From the NCBI GenBank assembly GCA_945870455.1, contig CAMBSL010000031.1, forward strand, positions 1 to 35,821: DNA of 35,821 nucleotides. The letters run 5' to 3'. This DNA is from Pirellula staleyi DSM 6068 (GTDB lineage Bacteria; Planctomycetota; Planctomycetia; Pirellulales; Pirellulaceae). The notes beneath the pieces were generated by a model that saw only the letters and a list, made by a program, of their open reading frames with translations, was not told where the DNA came from and made no database searches. The stretch's first letter is position 1, and each line of letters starts with the position of its first letter. A program made the translations under genes and the position numbers. Of this stretch, positions 8,276 to 15,733 are shown piece by piece.

Positions 8276-9463
8276 ATGGCCAAGAAAAGCATTTCGGATG
8301 TTGATTGTCAGGGCAAAGTGGTACTGATGCGGGTTGACTTTAATGTCCCGCAAGACGACTCGGGTTCAATAACCGACGATCGGCGGATACGAATGGCGCT
8401 CCCGTCCATCGAATCCGTCCTGTCTAGAGGCGGCAAGTTAGTTCTCATGAGCCACCTTGGACGCCCAAAAGGCAAGGGCCCTGAACCTGAGTTCACTCTC
8501 AAACCGACCGCAGAACGATTGGCACAACTACTCGGAACACCTGTTTCCTTCGCTTCGGACACGGTTGGACCCGACGCCGAAGCAAAAATCACCTCGCTCA
8601 AAAATGGTGACGTTGTTGTTCTGGAAAATGTCCGCTTTAACCCCGGTGAAAAGAACGGGGAAGCAGTTTACTCCGGCAAATTGGCTTCGTGGGCCGACAT
8701 TTATTGCAACGACGCTTTCGGAACTTGCCACCGAGAAGAAGCTTCTATGGTTGCAGTCCCGCTGGCCATGGGAAACAAGCCCAAAGTCGTAGGCTTCTTG
8801 GTCGCAAAGGAAATCCAATACCTAAGCGATACGATTGCAAACCCACAGCGCCCATTCGTAGCTATCCTGGGTGGCGCTAAGGTTAGTGACAAGATCAATG
8901 TTATCAGCAACTTGCTCGGCATCTGCGATCAGGTTTTGATCGGCGGAGCAATGGCTTACACCTTCTCCCTCGCACAAGGTGGCTCAACCGGCAAGAGCCT
9001 TGTCGAGAAAGACAAAGTCGAACTGGCCAAAGAATTGATCGCCAAAGGGGGCAATAAATTGGTGCTGCCCGTTGATACCCATTGTGGCGACGCTTTCAGT
9101 GGGAACTGCAACAAGCAAGTCGTAGCGGCTGGCAAGATACCGGATGGCTGGGAAGGGCTCGATATCGGCCCGGAAACTGCCAAAATATTCTCGGCCATCG
9201 TTGAAAAAGCAAAGACAATCGTTTGGAACGGTCCGATGGGTGTATTCGAAATGCCCCCATTTGATCACGGGACGGTCGCGGTCGCTCAAGCAGTCGCGAA
9301 CAGCGACGGCATCAGCATCATCGGCGGCGGCGACAGCGCCGCTGCCATTGAACAACTTGGTTTTGCCGACTCTGTCACCCACGTGAGCACCGGCGGCGGT
9401 GCAAGCCTTTCGATGCTCGAAGGGGAAAAGTTTAAGGCTGTCGAGTTGCTCGACAACGCATAG
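8276..9463 (+). CDS. pgk: Phosphoglycerate kinase
   Basis: Cytoplasmic glycolytic and gluconeogenic enzyme that interconverts 1,3-bisphosphoglycerate plus ADP and 3-phosphoglycerate plus ATP. The 395-aa length is standard. Diagnostic motifs in order are [12 protein letters not shown] with the substrate-binding Asp and Asn, [63 protein letters not shown] and the C-terminal nucleotide-loop [11 protein letters not shown] and [16 protein letters not shown] at 8276 opens directly into the family N-terminus. No other glycolytic gene is adjacent. It ends two bases from the convergent stop of the minus-strand gene at 9466. Confidence 0.98.
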   Translation: MAKKSISDVDCQGKVVLMRVDFNVPQDDSGSITDDRRIRMALPSIESVLSRGGKLVLMSHLGRPKGKGPEPEFTLKPTAERLAQLLGTPVSFASDTVGPDAEAKITSLKNGDVVVLENVRFNPGEKNGEAVYSGKLASWADIYCNDAFGTCHREEASMVAVPLAMGNKPKVVGFLVAKEIQYLSDTIANPQRPFVAILGGAKVSDKINVISNLLGICDQVLIGGAMAYTFSLAQGGSTGKSLVEKDKVELAKELIAKGGNKLVLPVDTHCGDAFSGNCNKQVVAAGKIPDGWEGLDIGPETAKIFSAIVEKAKTIVWNGPMGVFEMPPFDHGTVAVAQAVANSDGISIIGGGDSAAAIEQLGFADSVTHVSTGGGASLSMLEGEKFKAVELLDNA

Positions 9464-9465
9464 GG

Positions 9466-12400
9466 CTATTTGAAAACCTTGGCTTTTGGATCGCCGCTGG
9501 CCGTGAGGTAGGCCAGCAGATCCAAAAGCTCGTTCTCATTGAGAGTGTCGATCAAACTGCTCGGCATTTGCGAGACTTTGGATGGCTTTATCTCTTCGAC
9601 TTGGCTCTTCTTCAAAACGATCGGCTTGGCCTCGGCGTCTGCAATGTACACGTAGTACTCATCGCCGATTTCGACCGTTCGCCCAACAAGCACTCGGCCA
9701 TCGTCGGTCAGGACTTGTTGAGATCCATATTGATCCGAGATGGCTTTGCTAGGTTCAATGATCGCGTCAAGCATGTCTTGCATCGAGAACTTCTTGGCTG
9801 CTGTCGACAAGTCCGGGCCAATCGCCCCGCCTTCTCCAGCGAGTCGATGGCATTTGGAACAGGAGGTCGCATGATAGAGATTGCGGCCTTGTTGGAAGTC
9901 TCGATTCTTTAAACCTGCTGCTGCAATGCTGAGAGCTTCTTCGGTCGACCATTTGCGTCCAGGGCCCTTGGGTGGCGTTGACTGGATCGGAGCGGAAACT
10001 AGCGAAACGTTGGTGATCGGTTCAAGTACGATTTGCTCGCCGGGTGAACAGGTTGCAATGGCATCGTCGCGAAATTGCATCAAGAACTTCGCGAAACTAT
10101 TTCCGCCGGGGTGCTTGGCGGCGCGAATAAAGAACTCGAAGTACTTTTTGCGTTGCTCCATCGTCCAGCCCGTCTTTGCATTCCTAAGCACAAACGCAAA
10201 ATGGATCGCTCGAACGGGGGGCATGTCCCCCATCATCTTGTCAATCGTCCCACCGTAGCCGGCATTTCGCGAAACGAGATATCCCCAATCTGGAATCGGG
10301 TCAGGTCCAAGCTTGCTCATCAGATCCAGCGTCTTGGAAACGACGGTTGGCGATTGCAGGTAAACCAACAACTGCACCAATTCGGCGTTCGCTTCATAGG
10401 ACGCGGCTGGGTAGAACGAATCAAAATGACTTGCAAGCCGAAGGCGACGGTCGTCGGACGGCTGGCCAAGTCGCGTGAATGCAAGTTCAAACGCTCGGAA
10501 CCAAGCCAAGGAATCGCTCGAACTGAGCGACTTGAAATCGAGTGTCATCAACGAATCAAGAACGCGATCCAAGTCATCGGGTTTGCCTTGCCTGGCGATG
10601 GCCATGGCTGCGTTGATGATCCCCTTGGGTTGCTTGATCGCCAAAGCCCTGGATCGCCAAACATCAATAGGTTGGTTTTCCAATGCAACGCGAGCGGCGT
10701 ATCGAATAAACCGGTCCTCATGCGCCAGATGCTTGAGAATGAAGTCCATGTCGACCTCGGAACGACCATGGAAGCTTTCCAGTTTACGTCGTAATTGTCG
10801 AAGCTGAATGCCGGCTTGATTCGCAATTGTCACCGGCGTTGTCGGCTCATTGCCAACATAGCTTACACGATAGAGAGAGGACTGAGTTCCACGCCCACCC
10901 GCCGCAAAATACAATGCGCCGTCGGCACCGACCACCGCATCGGTGACTGGAAGCGGCGAGCCAGTTACAAAGTCTGCTTTCGTACCACGGTAGCTTGAAC
11001 CGTCTGGCGCAAGGTCAATCGAATAAATCGTGCTGTACGTCCAATCCAAAATGAACATCGCATTTTGATACTTGGCGGGAAACTTAGCGCCCGTCCCAAA
11101 CACAACTCCCGTCGGGGAGCCTGGTCCAATATCGACTACAGGTGGTAGGGAATCTTCGTAGTACGTGGGCCATTTTCCAGTTCCGCTGCGCCATCCGAAT
11201 TCGCTGCCACTTGTGGCATGGCATACTCGCGTCGGGCGATACCAAGGCGATCCAAAGTCCCACTCCATATCCGCATCATAAGTAAAAAGGTCTCCTTCGG
11301 GATTGAATGCAATGTCGTATTGATTGCGGTAGCCAATGCTAAACACGTCCCATTTTTTGCCGCTCGGATCGACATTGCAGATCCATCCGCCAGGTGCCAA
11401 AATACCCGCTGCGTGACCGTTCGCATCCCAACGACGTGGTAACAGATGATCTTCGCTCCAATTGCGAGGAATATGGCTTCCCGATATCGCGTCCGGAAGC
11501 TTCGTGTGATTACCGGCTGCGACGTACAACGATTTGCCATCTGGGCTGAGCACAACAGCATGCGGTCCGTGCTCGCCGCCGCCGTTGACGTGCATGCAGA
11601 ACTCATCGGAATCTACGAGCCCGTCGTTATTGGTGTCTCGCAATCGATGCAACCCGGATTGCTTGCCACCATTGACGATGACGTAGAGAGAATCGAATGC
11701 CCAAAGCATCCCTTGTGCACCGCTGAGTTCTACCGGCAGCCGCTCAACTTTGGTTGGTGTGGTCGCTGAACCAGGCGTGATTAGAAATAGTCCTTTGTTT
11801 TCTTGGTCCGAAGCGATCAAGCGGCCACGGTCATCGGAAGTCAAAGATACCCAGGAGCCCATGGAACTCGGTACTTGAAAGATCTTCTCGATCTTGAATC
11901 CTGCTGGAACCTGAGCGTTTTCGGCGACGCGCGGCATAAAATCGCCGCTGTCGTTCATGCTTGAGGCCACATCGAAACTTTCCTGGTTCACGCTCGAGGT
12001 CCAAGGAAGTTTCGCGTCTCCTAACTTTCCAACTTCGTTTGCATTCGTCCAGCTTTGATCGTCGAAATCAATATTTCGCCATGCGCCGTTTGCGTTGTTG
12101 CTCCCCTTCCAAGCTTTGTTGGTAGCGATCTTCTGAGAATCACCGCCTTTCATCGTTATCTGAAGAACTGCGATCAAGCCCGCAGGTCCGCCTTCGTTCT
12201 TGGCTGAGATTGCAACGACGTTTTTACCCTGTTTCAATTGTTTGCTTACATCGCTTGTTGCAATTTGAGACCAATCATTCGAAGCTGTAACCTTCGTTCC
12301 ATTCAAAAATACGTCGCACAGGTTGTCCGCAGTTGCCATCAAAGTGGCTTTCTGTACATCCCCTGCGATGGAAAACTCGCGACGGACCATGATTTGTGGT

Positions 12401-12540
12401 TGTGACTCACCGTCACCAACCCAGATCCACTGCGGAGGTGGAGCTTTTTCTTGCGAATAAACCTCGGCAGAATAAAAAGCTAAGAACACGGCCGCAAACC
12501 AGCCAAAAATGGGAAGCCGATAAACCAGGAACCGAAACAT
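9466..12540 (-). CDS. Secreted propeller/HEAT protein with C-terminal c-type haem domain
   Basis: A 1024-aa exported protein of the large planctomycete family of membrane-bound dehydrogenase-like proteins. ATG at 12540 is chosen, as the longer frame begins with GTG at 12573 and would place 11 residues before the hydrophobic signal segment (IFGWFAAVFLAFYS). Order: signal peptide; galactose-binding-like beta domain (about 38-185, WIWVGDGES to FDDQSW); a glucose/sorbosone-dehydrogenase-like propeller (about 205-560); an alpha-helical HEAT-like stretch (about 590-870); and a cytochrome c domain with CSKCH at 894-898 and a probable distal Met in SQMPSS (about 992). It may transfer electrons from periplasmic sugar or alcohol oxidation, which is inferred from the family. 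It lies downstream of the SGNH-PQQ gene on the same strand with a 114-nt gap. Confidence 0.9.
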   Translation of the reverse strand: MFRFLVYRLPIFGWFAAVFLAFYSAEVYSQEKAPPPQWIWVGDGESQPQIMVRREFSIAGDVQKATLMATADNLCDVFLNGTKVTASNDWSQIATSDVSKQLKQGKNVVAISAKNEGGPAGLIAVLQITMKGGDSQKIATNKAWKGSNNANGAWRNIDFDDQSWTNANEVGKLGDAKLPWTSSVNQESFDVASSMNDSGDFMPRVAENAQVPAGFKIEKIFQVPSSMGSWVSLTSDDRGRLIASDQENKGLFLITPGSATTPTKVERLPVELSGAQGMLWAFDSLYVIVNGGKQSGLHRLRDTNNDGLVDSDEFCMHVNGGGEHGPHAVVLSPDGKSLYVAAGNHTKLPDAISGSHIPRNWSEDHLLPRRWDANGHAAGILAPGGWICNVDPSGKKWDVFSIGYRNQYDIAFNPEGDLFTYDADMEWDFGSPWYRPTRVCHATSGSEFGWRSGTGKWPTYYEDSLPPVVDIGPGSPTGVVFGTGAKFPAKYQNAMFILDWTYSTIYSIDLAPDGSSYRGTKADFVTGSPLPVTDAVVGADGALYFAAGGRGTQSSLYRVSYVGNEPTTPVTIANQAGIQLRQLRRKLESFHGRSEVDMDFILKHLAHEDRFIRYAARVALENQPIDVWRSRALAIKQPKGIINAAMAIARQGKPDDLDRVLDSLMTLDFKSLSSSDSLAWFRAFELAFTRLGQPSDDRRLRLASHFDSFYPAASYEANAELVQLLVYLQSPTVVSKTLDLMSKLGPDPIPDWGYLVSRNAGYGGTIDKMMGDMPPVRAIHFAFVLRNAKTGWTMEQRKKYFEFFIRAAKHPGGNSFAKFLMQFRDDAIATCSPGEQIVLEPITNVSLVSAPIQSTPPKGPGRKWSTEEALSIAAAGLKNRDFQQGRNLYHATSCSKCHRLAGEGGAIGPDLSTAAKKFSMQDMLDAIIEPSKAISDQYGSQQVLTDDGRVLVGRTVEIGDEYYVYIADAEAKPIVLKKSQVEEIKPSKVSQMPSSLIDTLNENELLDLLAYLTASGDPKAKVFK

Positions 12541-12620
12541 AGGATGCTTTCTTGGAGGAATGGTAATGAGCACGATACTTAATATACCTAATATACTGTC
12601 GTTTCAATCACTTTGTCGCG

Positions 12621-12638
12621 GGACAGCACAAGCTGTCC
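12621..12638. repeat. Short perfect hairpin between the SGNH-PQQ and propeller/haem genes
   Basis: GGACAGC (12621-12627) pairs with GCTGTCC (12632-12638) over a 4-nt loop. It lies just beyond the stop of the gene ending at 12655 on the minus strand and could attenuate read-through into the gene starting at 12540. No U-tract follows, so a standard intrinsic terminator is not supported. Confidence 0.45.
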
Positions 12639-12654
12639 GGTGAGGATTCGCAAA

Positions 12655-14604
12655 TCACTTCCCAATCGCGTAAAGTTGTTTCTCGCCGCGAATAAAGAAC
12701 TGACCTTGCGAAATTGCAGGCGACGCGAAACTGTTTTCGCCAAGCGGATTCTCACAGACAACCTTGAGTTCCGGTCCAGGTTGGATCACCCGGACGATTC
12801 CTTCGTCCGAAGTGCAATAGACCAATCCATTTGCTGTCACGAGCGAGGCGCTGTAGTGTCCACCTAGCCGGTCTCGCCACAGTCGTTCACCGCTCTTGGT
12901 GTCGAAACAACTGATGGTCCCACGATCATCCACGACAAAGAGTTGACCAAGCGTTAGTACCGGCGATGGGACATAGCACTTTGCTTCGGTGCTTGACCAA
13001 GCCACGTGCGATTTCGAAACGTCGCCACTGCCGTCCGGTCGAATGGCCATCACAAAATAGTCTGGGAATCCCGCCGCAAGATAAAATTGGTCGCCGTCGA
13101 AAACCATGGACGCTACGAACTGTTCGGTCGGACCTTCAACCGACCAGTGCAGTTTCCCCGAATCAGGGTCCAAACTCACCACTTGCTTGCTGCCGGATAA
13201 TACCATCTGCGTCTTGTTTGCAACCTCTCGGATGATCGGTGTACAGTAACTGCGTGTTTGGTGGATACGAGGGAATTTCCAAACCACTTCGCCGGTTTTG
13301 CGATCAAGGGCCAAAACGTTGGATTCGCCATCATGGTCGCCGTTCACGATCAACAGGTTTTTGTGAATGACAGGCGAACTACAATAACCATGCGCACTGC
13401 TAAATCGACTCGGACGCGTGATCCACTGTTGCTTGCCTTGCATATCGTAGGCTGCTACGACCATATTGCCGACCGTGATCATACGCGTTTGGCCGACGTT
13501 TTTGGCGGGCTCCATCGTACCGTCGGTCTCAAGAAACGTGACATAAATCGTTTCTCCATCCGTGACGGGCGTTCCCGATGCGTAACTGTTCAGTTGGTGT
13601 TTGCTCTCCAGCATCGACTGGATGACAGTCGACCGCCATCGCTGCTTACCATCTTGCCGGTCGAAACACATCAGGATGCGTTCATTCGATTCTTCGATGC
13701 AAGCCGCAACCAAGACTTGATCGTTCCACACAACAGGTGAAGAATGACCGCGACCGGGCAACTCAACTTTCCATGCGATGTTTTCACCGGTTAGTCCATT
13801 CCAGCGAGTTGGTACGGTTGCTTCCTGCGAAGTGCCGTCACCGCGTGGGCCTCGCCAGCCGGGCCAATTCTCTTTTCCAACGGTGGGCATCCATTTCGGC
13901 AAAACGGTTTTGATCTTCGCCGCAACTTGATTCGCCAAGTATTTCGACCCTGCTGGAGTGTAGTGCACGTTGGCTGGAAGTTGAACGTCCTCGCCTGCCG
14001 AGGCGTAGGAGTGAAGTTCATTGATTGGAATCCCGGCTTCCTTCATGATCCGGGCAGCGACTTCGTTGTATTTGATTTCCTCGCCCGCGATTCGGCCTGC
14101 CGATCCCTGTGGCACTGGCGTAGTCTCGCACCAGATCAATTTTGCACCGGTTGCTTGCAGCTTGGCAACCAACTCGCGCATATTCGTTTCATACTGAGGT
14201 AAATCGACTTGAGGATGGCTGCCCACTGCCTTGGGATCAGCCAACTTCGATGGATCGCTTTGGATGTATTTGAGGTCATGTAACCCCCAATTGAAATGGA
14301 TCACGTCCCACTTCGATGTTCCAAACCAGTCTTTCGCATGCTTCAAGCCGTTCGTGGTAGGGCCACCATTGGTGGGAATACGATGTACGTTGGCTTGATC
14401 CTTTAGAAGTTCGCGAACAGGCAGCGTGTAACCCATCGAGATCGAATCGCCGATGAGCAACACTCGAGGTAATCCCGGTATATCTTCGATCGCTGCCAAT
14501 TCTGGATTTGGAACTTTTGCCTTGCTGGTTTGCCCAATTGCTTTGAGCCCCAAAATCCCGACGACACAAAAAATCACCAGTGCGGCAGTAAAAAGGTTTC
14601 GCAT
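12655..14604 (-). CDS. SGNH/GDSL hydrolase fused to PQQ-like beta-propeller
   Basis: A 649-aa exported two-domain protein. The N-terminus is a signal peptide (LFTAALVIFCVVGILGL). Residues about 45-237 form an SGNH-hydrolase domain: GDSIS with nucleophile Ser54, the NGG block II glycine (80-82), FNWGLHD with Asn105 (block III) and VHYTPAG with His214 (block V). The usual Asp three residues before that His is Ala here (ANVH). Residues about 245-649 are a PQQ-like quinoprotein propeller starting WPGWRGPRGDG and carrying repeated blades such as VLALDRKTGEVVWKFP, VVSLDPDSGKLHW and ISCFDTKSGERLWRD. The SGNH part probably acts on ester bonds of polysaccharide or acetylated sugar, and the propeller may bind substrate; both are inference. 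Confidence 0.9.
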   Translation of the reverse strand: MRNLFTAALVIFCVVGILGLKAIGQTSKAKVPNPELAAIEDIPGLPRVLLIGDSISMGYTLPVRELLKDQANVHRIPTNGGPTTNGLKHAKDWFGTSKWDVIHFNWGLHDLKYIQSDPSKLADPKAVGSHPQVDLPQYETNMRELVAKLQATGAKLIWCETTPVPQGSAGRIAGEEIKYNEVAARIMKEAGIPINELHSYASAGEDVQLPANVHYTPAGSKYLANQVAAKIKTVLPKWMPTVGKENWPGWRGPRGDGTSQEATVPTRWNGLTGENIAWKVELPGRGHSSPVVWNDQVLVAACIEESNERILMCFDRQDGKQRWRSTVIQSMLESKHQLNSYASGTPVTDGETIYVTFLETDGTMEPAKNVGQTRMITVGNMVVAAYDMQGKQQWITRPSRFSSAHGYCSSPVIHKNLLIVNGDHDGESNVLALDRKTGEVVWKFPRIHQTRSYCTPIIREVANKTQMVLSGSKQVVSLDPDSGKLHWSVEGPTEQFVASMVFDGDQFYLAAGFPDYFVMAIRPDGSGDVSKSHVAWSSTEAKCYVPSPVLTLGQLFVVDDRGTISCFDTKSGERLWRDRLGGHYSASLVTANGLVYCTSDEGIVRVIQPGPELKVVCENPLGENSFASPAISQGQFFIRGEKQLYAIGK

Positions 14605-14690
14605 ATGGGAGTCCAGAAAACGGGTGGGAGGGAAATTCGGAAAACCGGCGGGCCTCCCATTATGCGCGAAGCGACCCCGCGAAGACAGTA

Positions 14691-14783
14691 CTTACTGCGG
14701 TTAGGTTAACTTACCACGGTTTGGTTAACTTACCGCGGTTTGGTTAACTTACCGCAGTTTGGTTAACTTACCGCAGTTTGGTC
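14691..14783. repeat. 19-bp tandem repeat array with GTTAAC core
   Basis: Four full 19-bp units at 14701-14719, 14720-14738, 14739-14757 and 14758-14776 (consensus TTTGGTTAACTTACCGCGG, with small differences), preceded by a partial unit at 14691-14700 and followed by a partial unit. Each unit contains the palindrome GTTAAC and an ACCGC tail. A tandem array between divergent genes fits a multi-site operator or a replication-slippage product. Confidence 0.9.
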
Positions 14784-14926
14784 AGCGTTATCATCGTGAT
14801 GATTGCGTATCATTTTGATTGCTTTGTCGGTCTCGAAAAGTTGAATAAACACGCATAATCATCGTAATCGGCCATTGGCGCGATATTTGCGTATTGTTTC
14901 GTTCGCACGCGTTCTAACAGAAGTTC

Positions 14927-14956
14927 GTGCAGTCAAATCCGCGTCGCTGACTGCAC
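14927..14956 (+). promoter_or_regulatory. Leader hairpin upstream of the Gly/Tyr-rich gene
   Basis: GTGCAGTCA (14927-14935) and TGACTGCAC (14948-14956) form a perfect 9-bp stem with a 12-nt loop; a looser outer pairing (AAGTTCG with CGAAGT) extends it. It ends 17 nt before the GAGGGAG ribosome-binding site (14974-14980). It could be an RNA leader structure or a DNA dyad for a regulator. Confidence 0.5.
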
Positions 14957-14990
14957 TGTACGAAGTCTTAATTGAGGGAGTAGAAGTATC

Positions 14991-15425
14991 ATGAGTATGC
15001 GATGGGTTCGAGGTTTCGGTTTGGCCACGTTGACGGTCTTGGCGTGCATAGGCGCATCAGGTTCGGCTTCAGCGCAGCAATATCGCCACCACAATAACCA
15101 GCACTACCACCATTGTGCTCCGCAGTATAAAACGAACGGTTATAGTACCGTGTACCGGCCGAATCTAATCTATCCAAGTTACGGAATCAGAAACGGAACC
15201 ACTAGCAACTACGGCAATTATGGTGGCTATGGTAATTACGGTGGCTATGGCATCGGCAATGGATATTCTAGCAACTACGGCGGTTACGGAATCCAACAAC
15301 CATCGAGGGGTGGATATGGCATGGGCGGCTTTCCGATCGGCGGCTCGTACGGCGGAGGAGGTGCATTTCCCCGCGGCGGTTCGTATGGTGGAGGGTCAGG
15401 CTTCTCACTCTCGATTGGTCGATAA
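14991..15425 (+). CDS. Small secreted Gly/Tyr-rich protein
   Basis: A 144-aa protein with a clear signal peptide (FGLATLTVLACIGASGSASAQQ). The mature part begins with a His-rich stretch (HHNNQHYHHCAPQ), then a low-complexity region of NYGGYG and GGSYGGG repeats, ending SLSIGR. GAGGGAG at 14974-14980 lies 10 nt before the ATG; a second ATG two codons later is an alternative. I do not know a named family. The composition resembles secreted or surface Gly-rich proteins, and the His-rich stretch could bind metal. The stop codon lies inside a 13-bp tandem repeat, so slippage would alter the C-terminus. Confidence 0.8.
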   Translation: MSMRWVRGFGLATLTVLACIGASGSASAQQYRHHNNQHYHHCAPQYKTNGYSTVYRPNLIYPSYGIRNGTTSNYGNYGGYGNYGGYGIGNGYSSNYGGYGIQQPSRGGYGMGGFPIGGSYGGGGAFPRGGSYGGGSGFSLSIGR

Positions 15426-15463
15426 TATTGGTCGATAATATTGGTCGATAATATTGGTCGATA
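15414..15463. repeat. 13-bp tandem repeat overlapping a stop codon
   Basis: ATTGGTCGATAAT is repeated at 15414-15426, 15427-15439 and 15440-15452, with a partial fourth copy to 15463. The TAA stop of the Gly/Tyr-rich gene is within the first copy (15423-15425). Confidence 0.9.
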
Positions 15464-15733
15464 GAGTTGCAATGGACCCTGCCCTTTTTGCCGAAGCCTT
15501 AGGCGACGGGCAGTTTCGAATCGACTGGTCAATTGGGCGGCACGCTCTGAGGTACGAAGGGCGTGTCGCCTGTGAGCGTGTCACCCGCCACTAAGCACAT
15601 CCGCATATGTTTTTCATACCATTAGCCATTGGGCGCTAGCCCCGGTTGTCCAATTGCTCGACATTTGTCGAGAACCGGGGCTATCGCTCAACGGCTATCA
15701 GTTTGTTTCATCCGAAGACTCATACCGATGTGC
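15426..15733. other. Intergenic region between convergent genes
   Basis: No gene is seen in these 308 bases. They hold the tail of the 13-bp tandem repeat and the GCGCTAGCCCCGG inverted repeat (15624-15696). The genes on each side converge. Confidence 0.6.
15624..15696. repeat. Imperfect 24-bp inverted repeat (REP-like)
   Basis: Arms 15624-15647 and 15673-15696 pair over 24 bp with three mismatches around a 25-nt loop. The core GCGCTAGCCCCGGTT resembles the arm of the window-start repeat at 3-62. It sits between two converging genes. Confidence 0.8.

Larger units (their letters stand above)
14605..14990. other. Divergent intergenic region
   Basis: This 386-base gap separates the SGNH-PQQ gene (minus) from the Gly/Tyr-rich gene (plus), so it must hold both promoters. 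It contains a 19-bp tandem array (14691-14783), a short palindrome ATCATC-GT-GATGAT just to its right at about 14790-14803, and a leader hairpin (14927-14956). No gene is seen. Confidence 0.65.

Noticed and set aside
10075-10794. 239-codon plus-strand open frame inside the propeller/haem gene
   Set aside because: It is opposite a well-supported 1024-aa gene with clear motifs; long antisense frames are common in such GC-biased coding sequence.
12621-12638. Hairpin as an intrinsic terminator of the SGNH-PQQ gene
   Set aside because: The stem is only 7 bp and no T-run follows on the minus strand, so it is kept as a hairpin only.
14691-14783. CRISPR array or replication-origin iterons
   Set aside because: The units are contiguous with no unique spacers, and there is no cas, repA or dnaA gene or AT-rich unwinding region of note nearby.
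15470-15520. Terminator after the Gly/Tyr-rich gene
   Set aside because: The candidate pairing CTGCCC...GGGCAG is short and the T-run is inside the loop, not after the stem.
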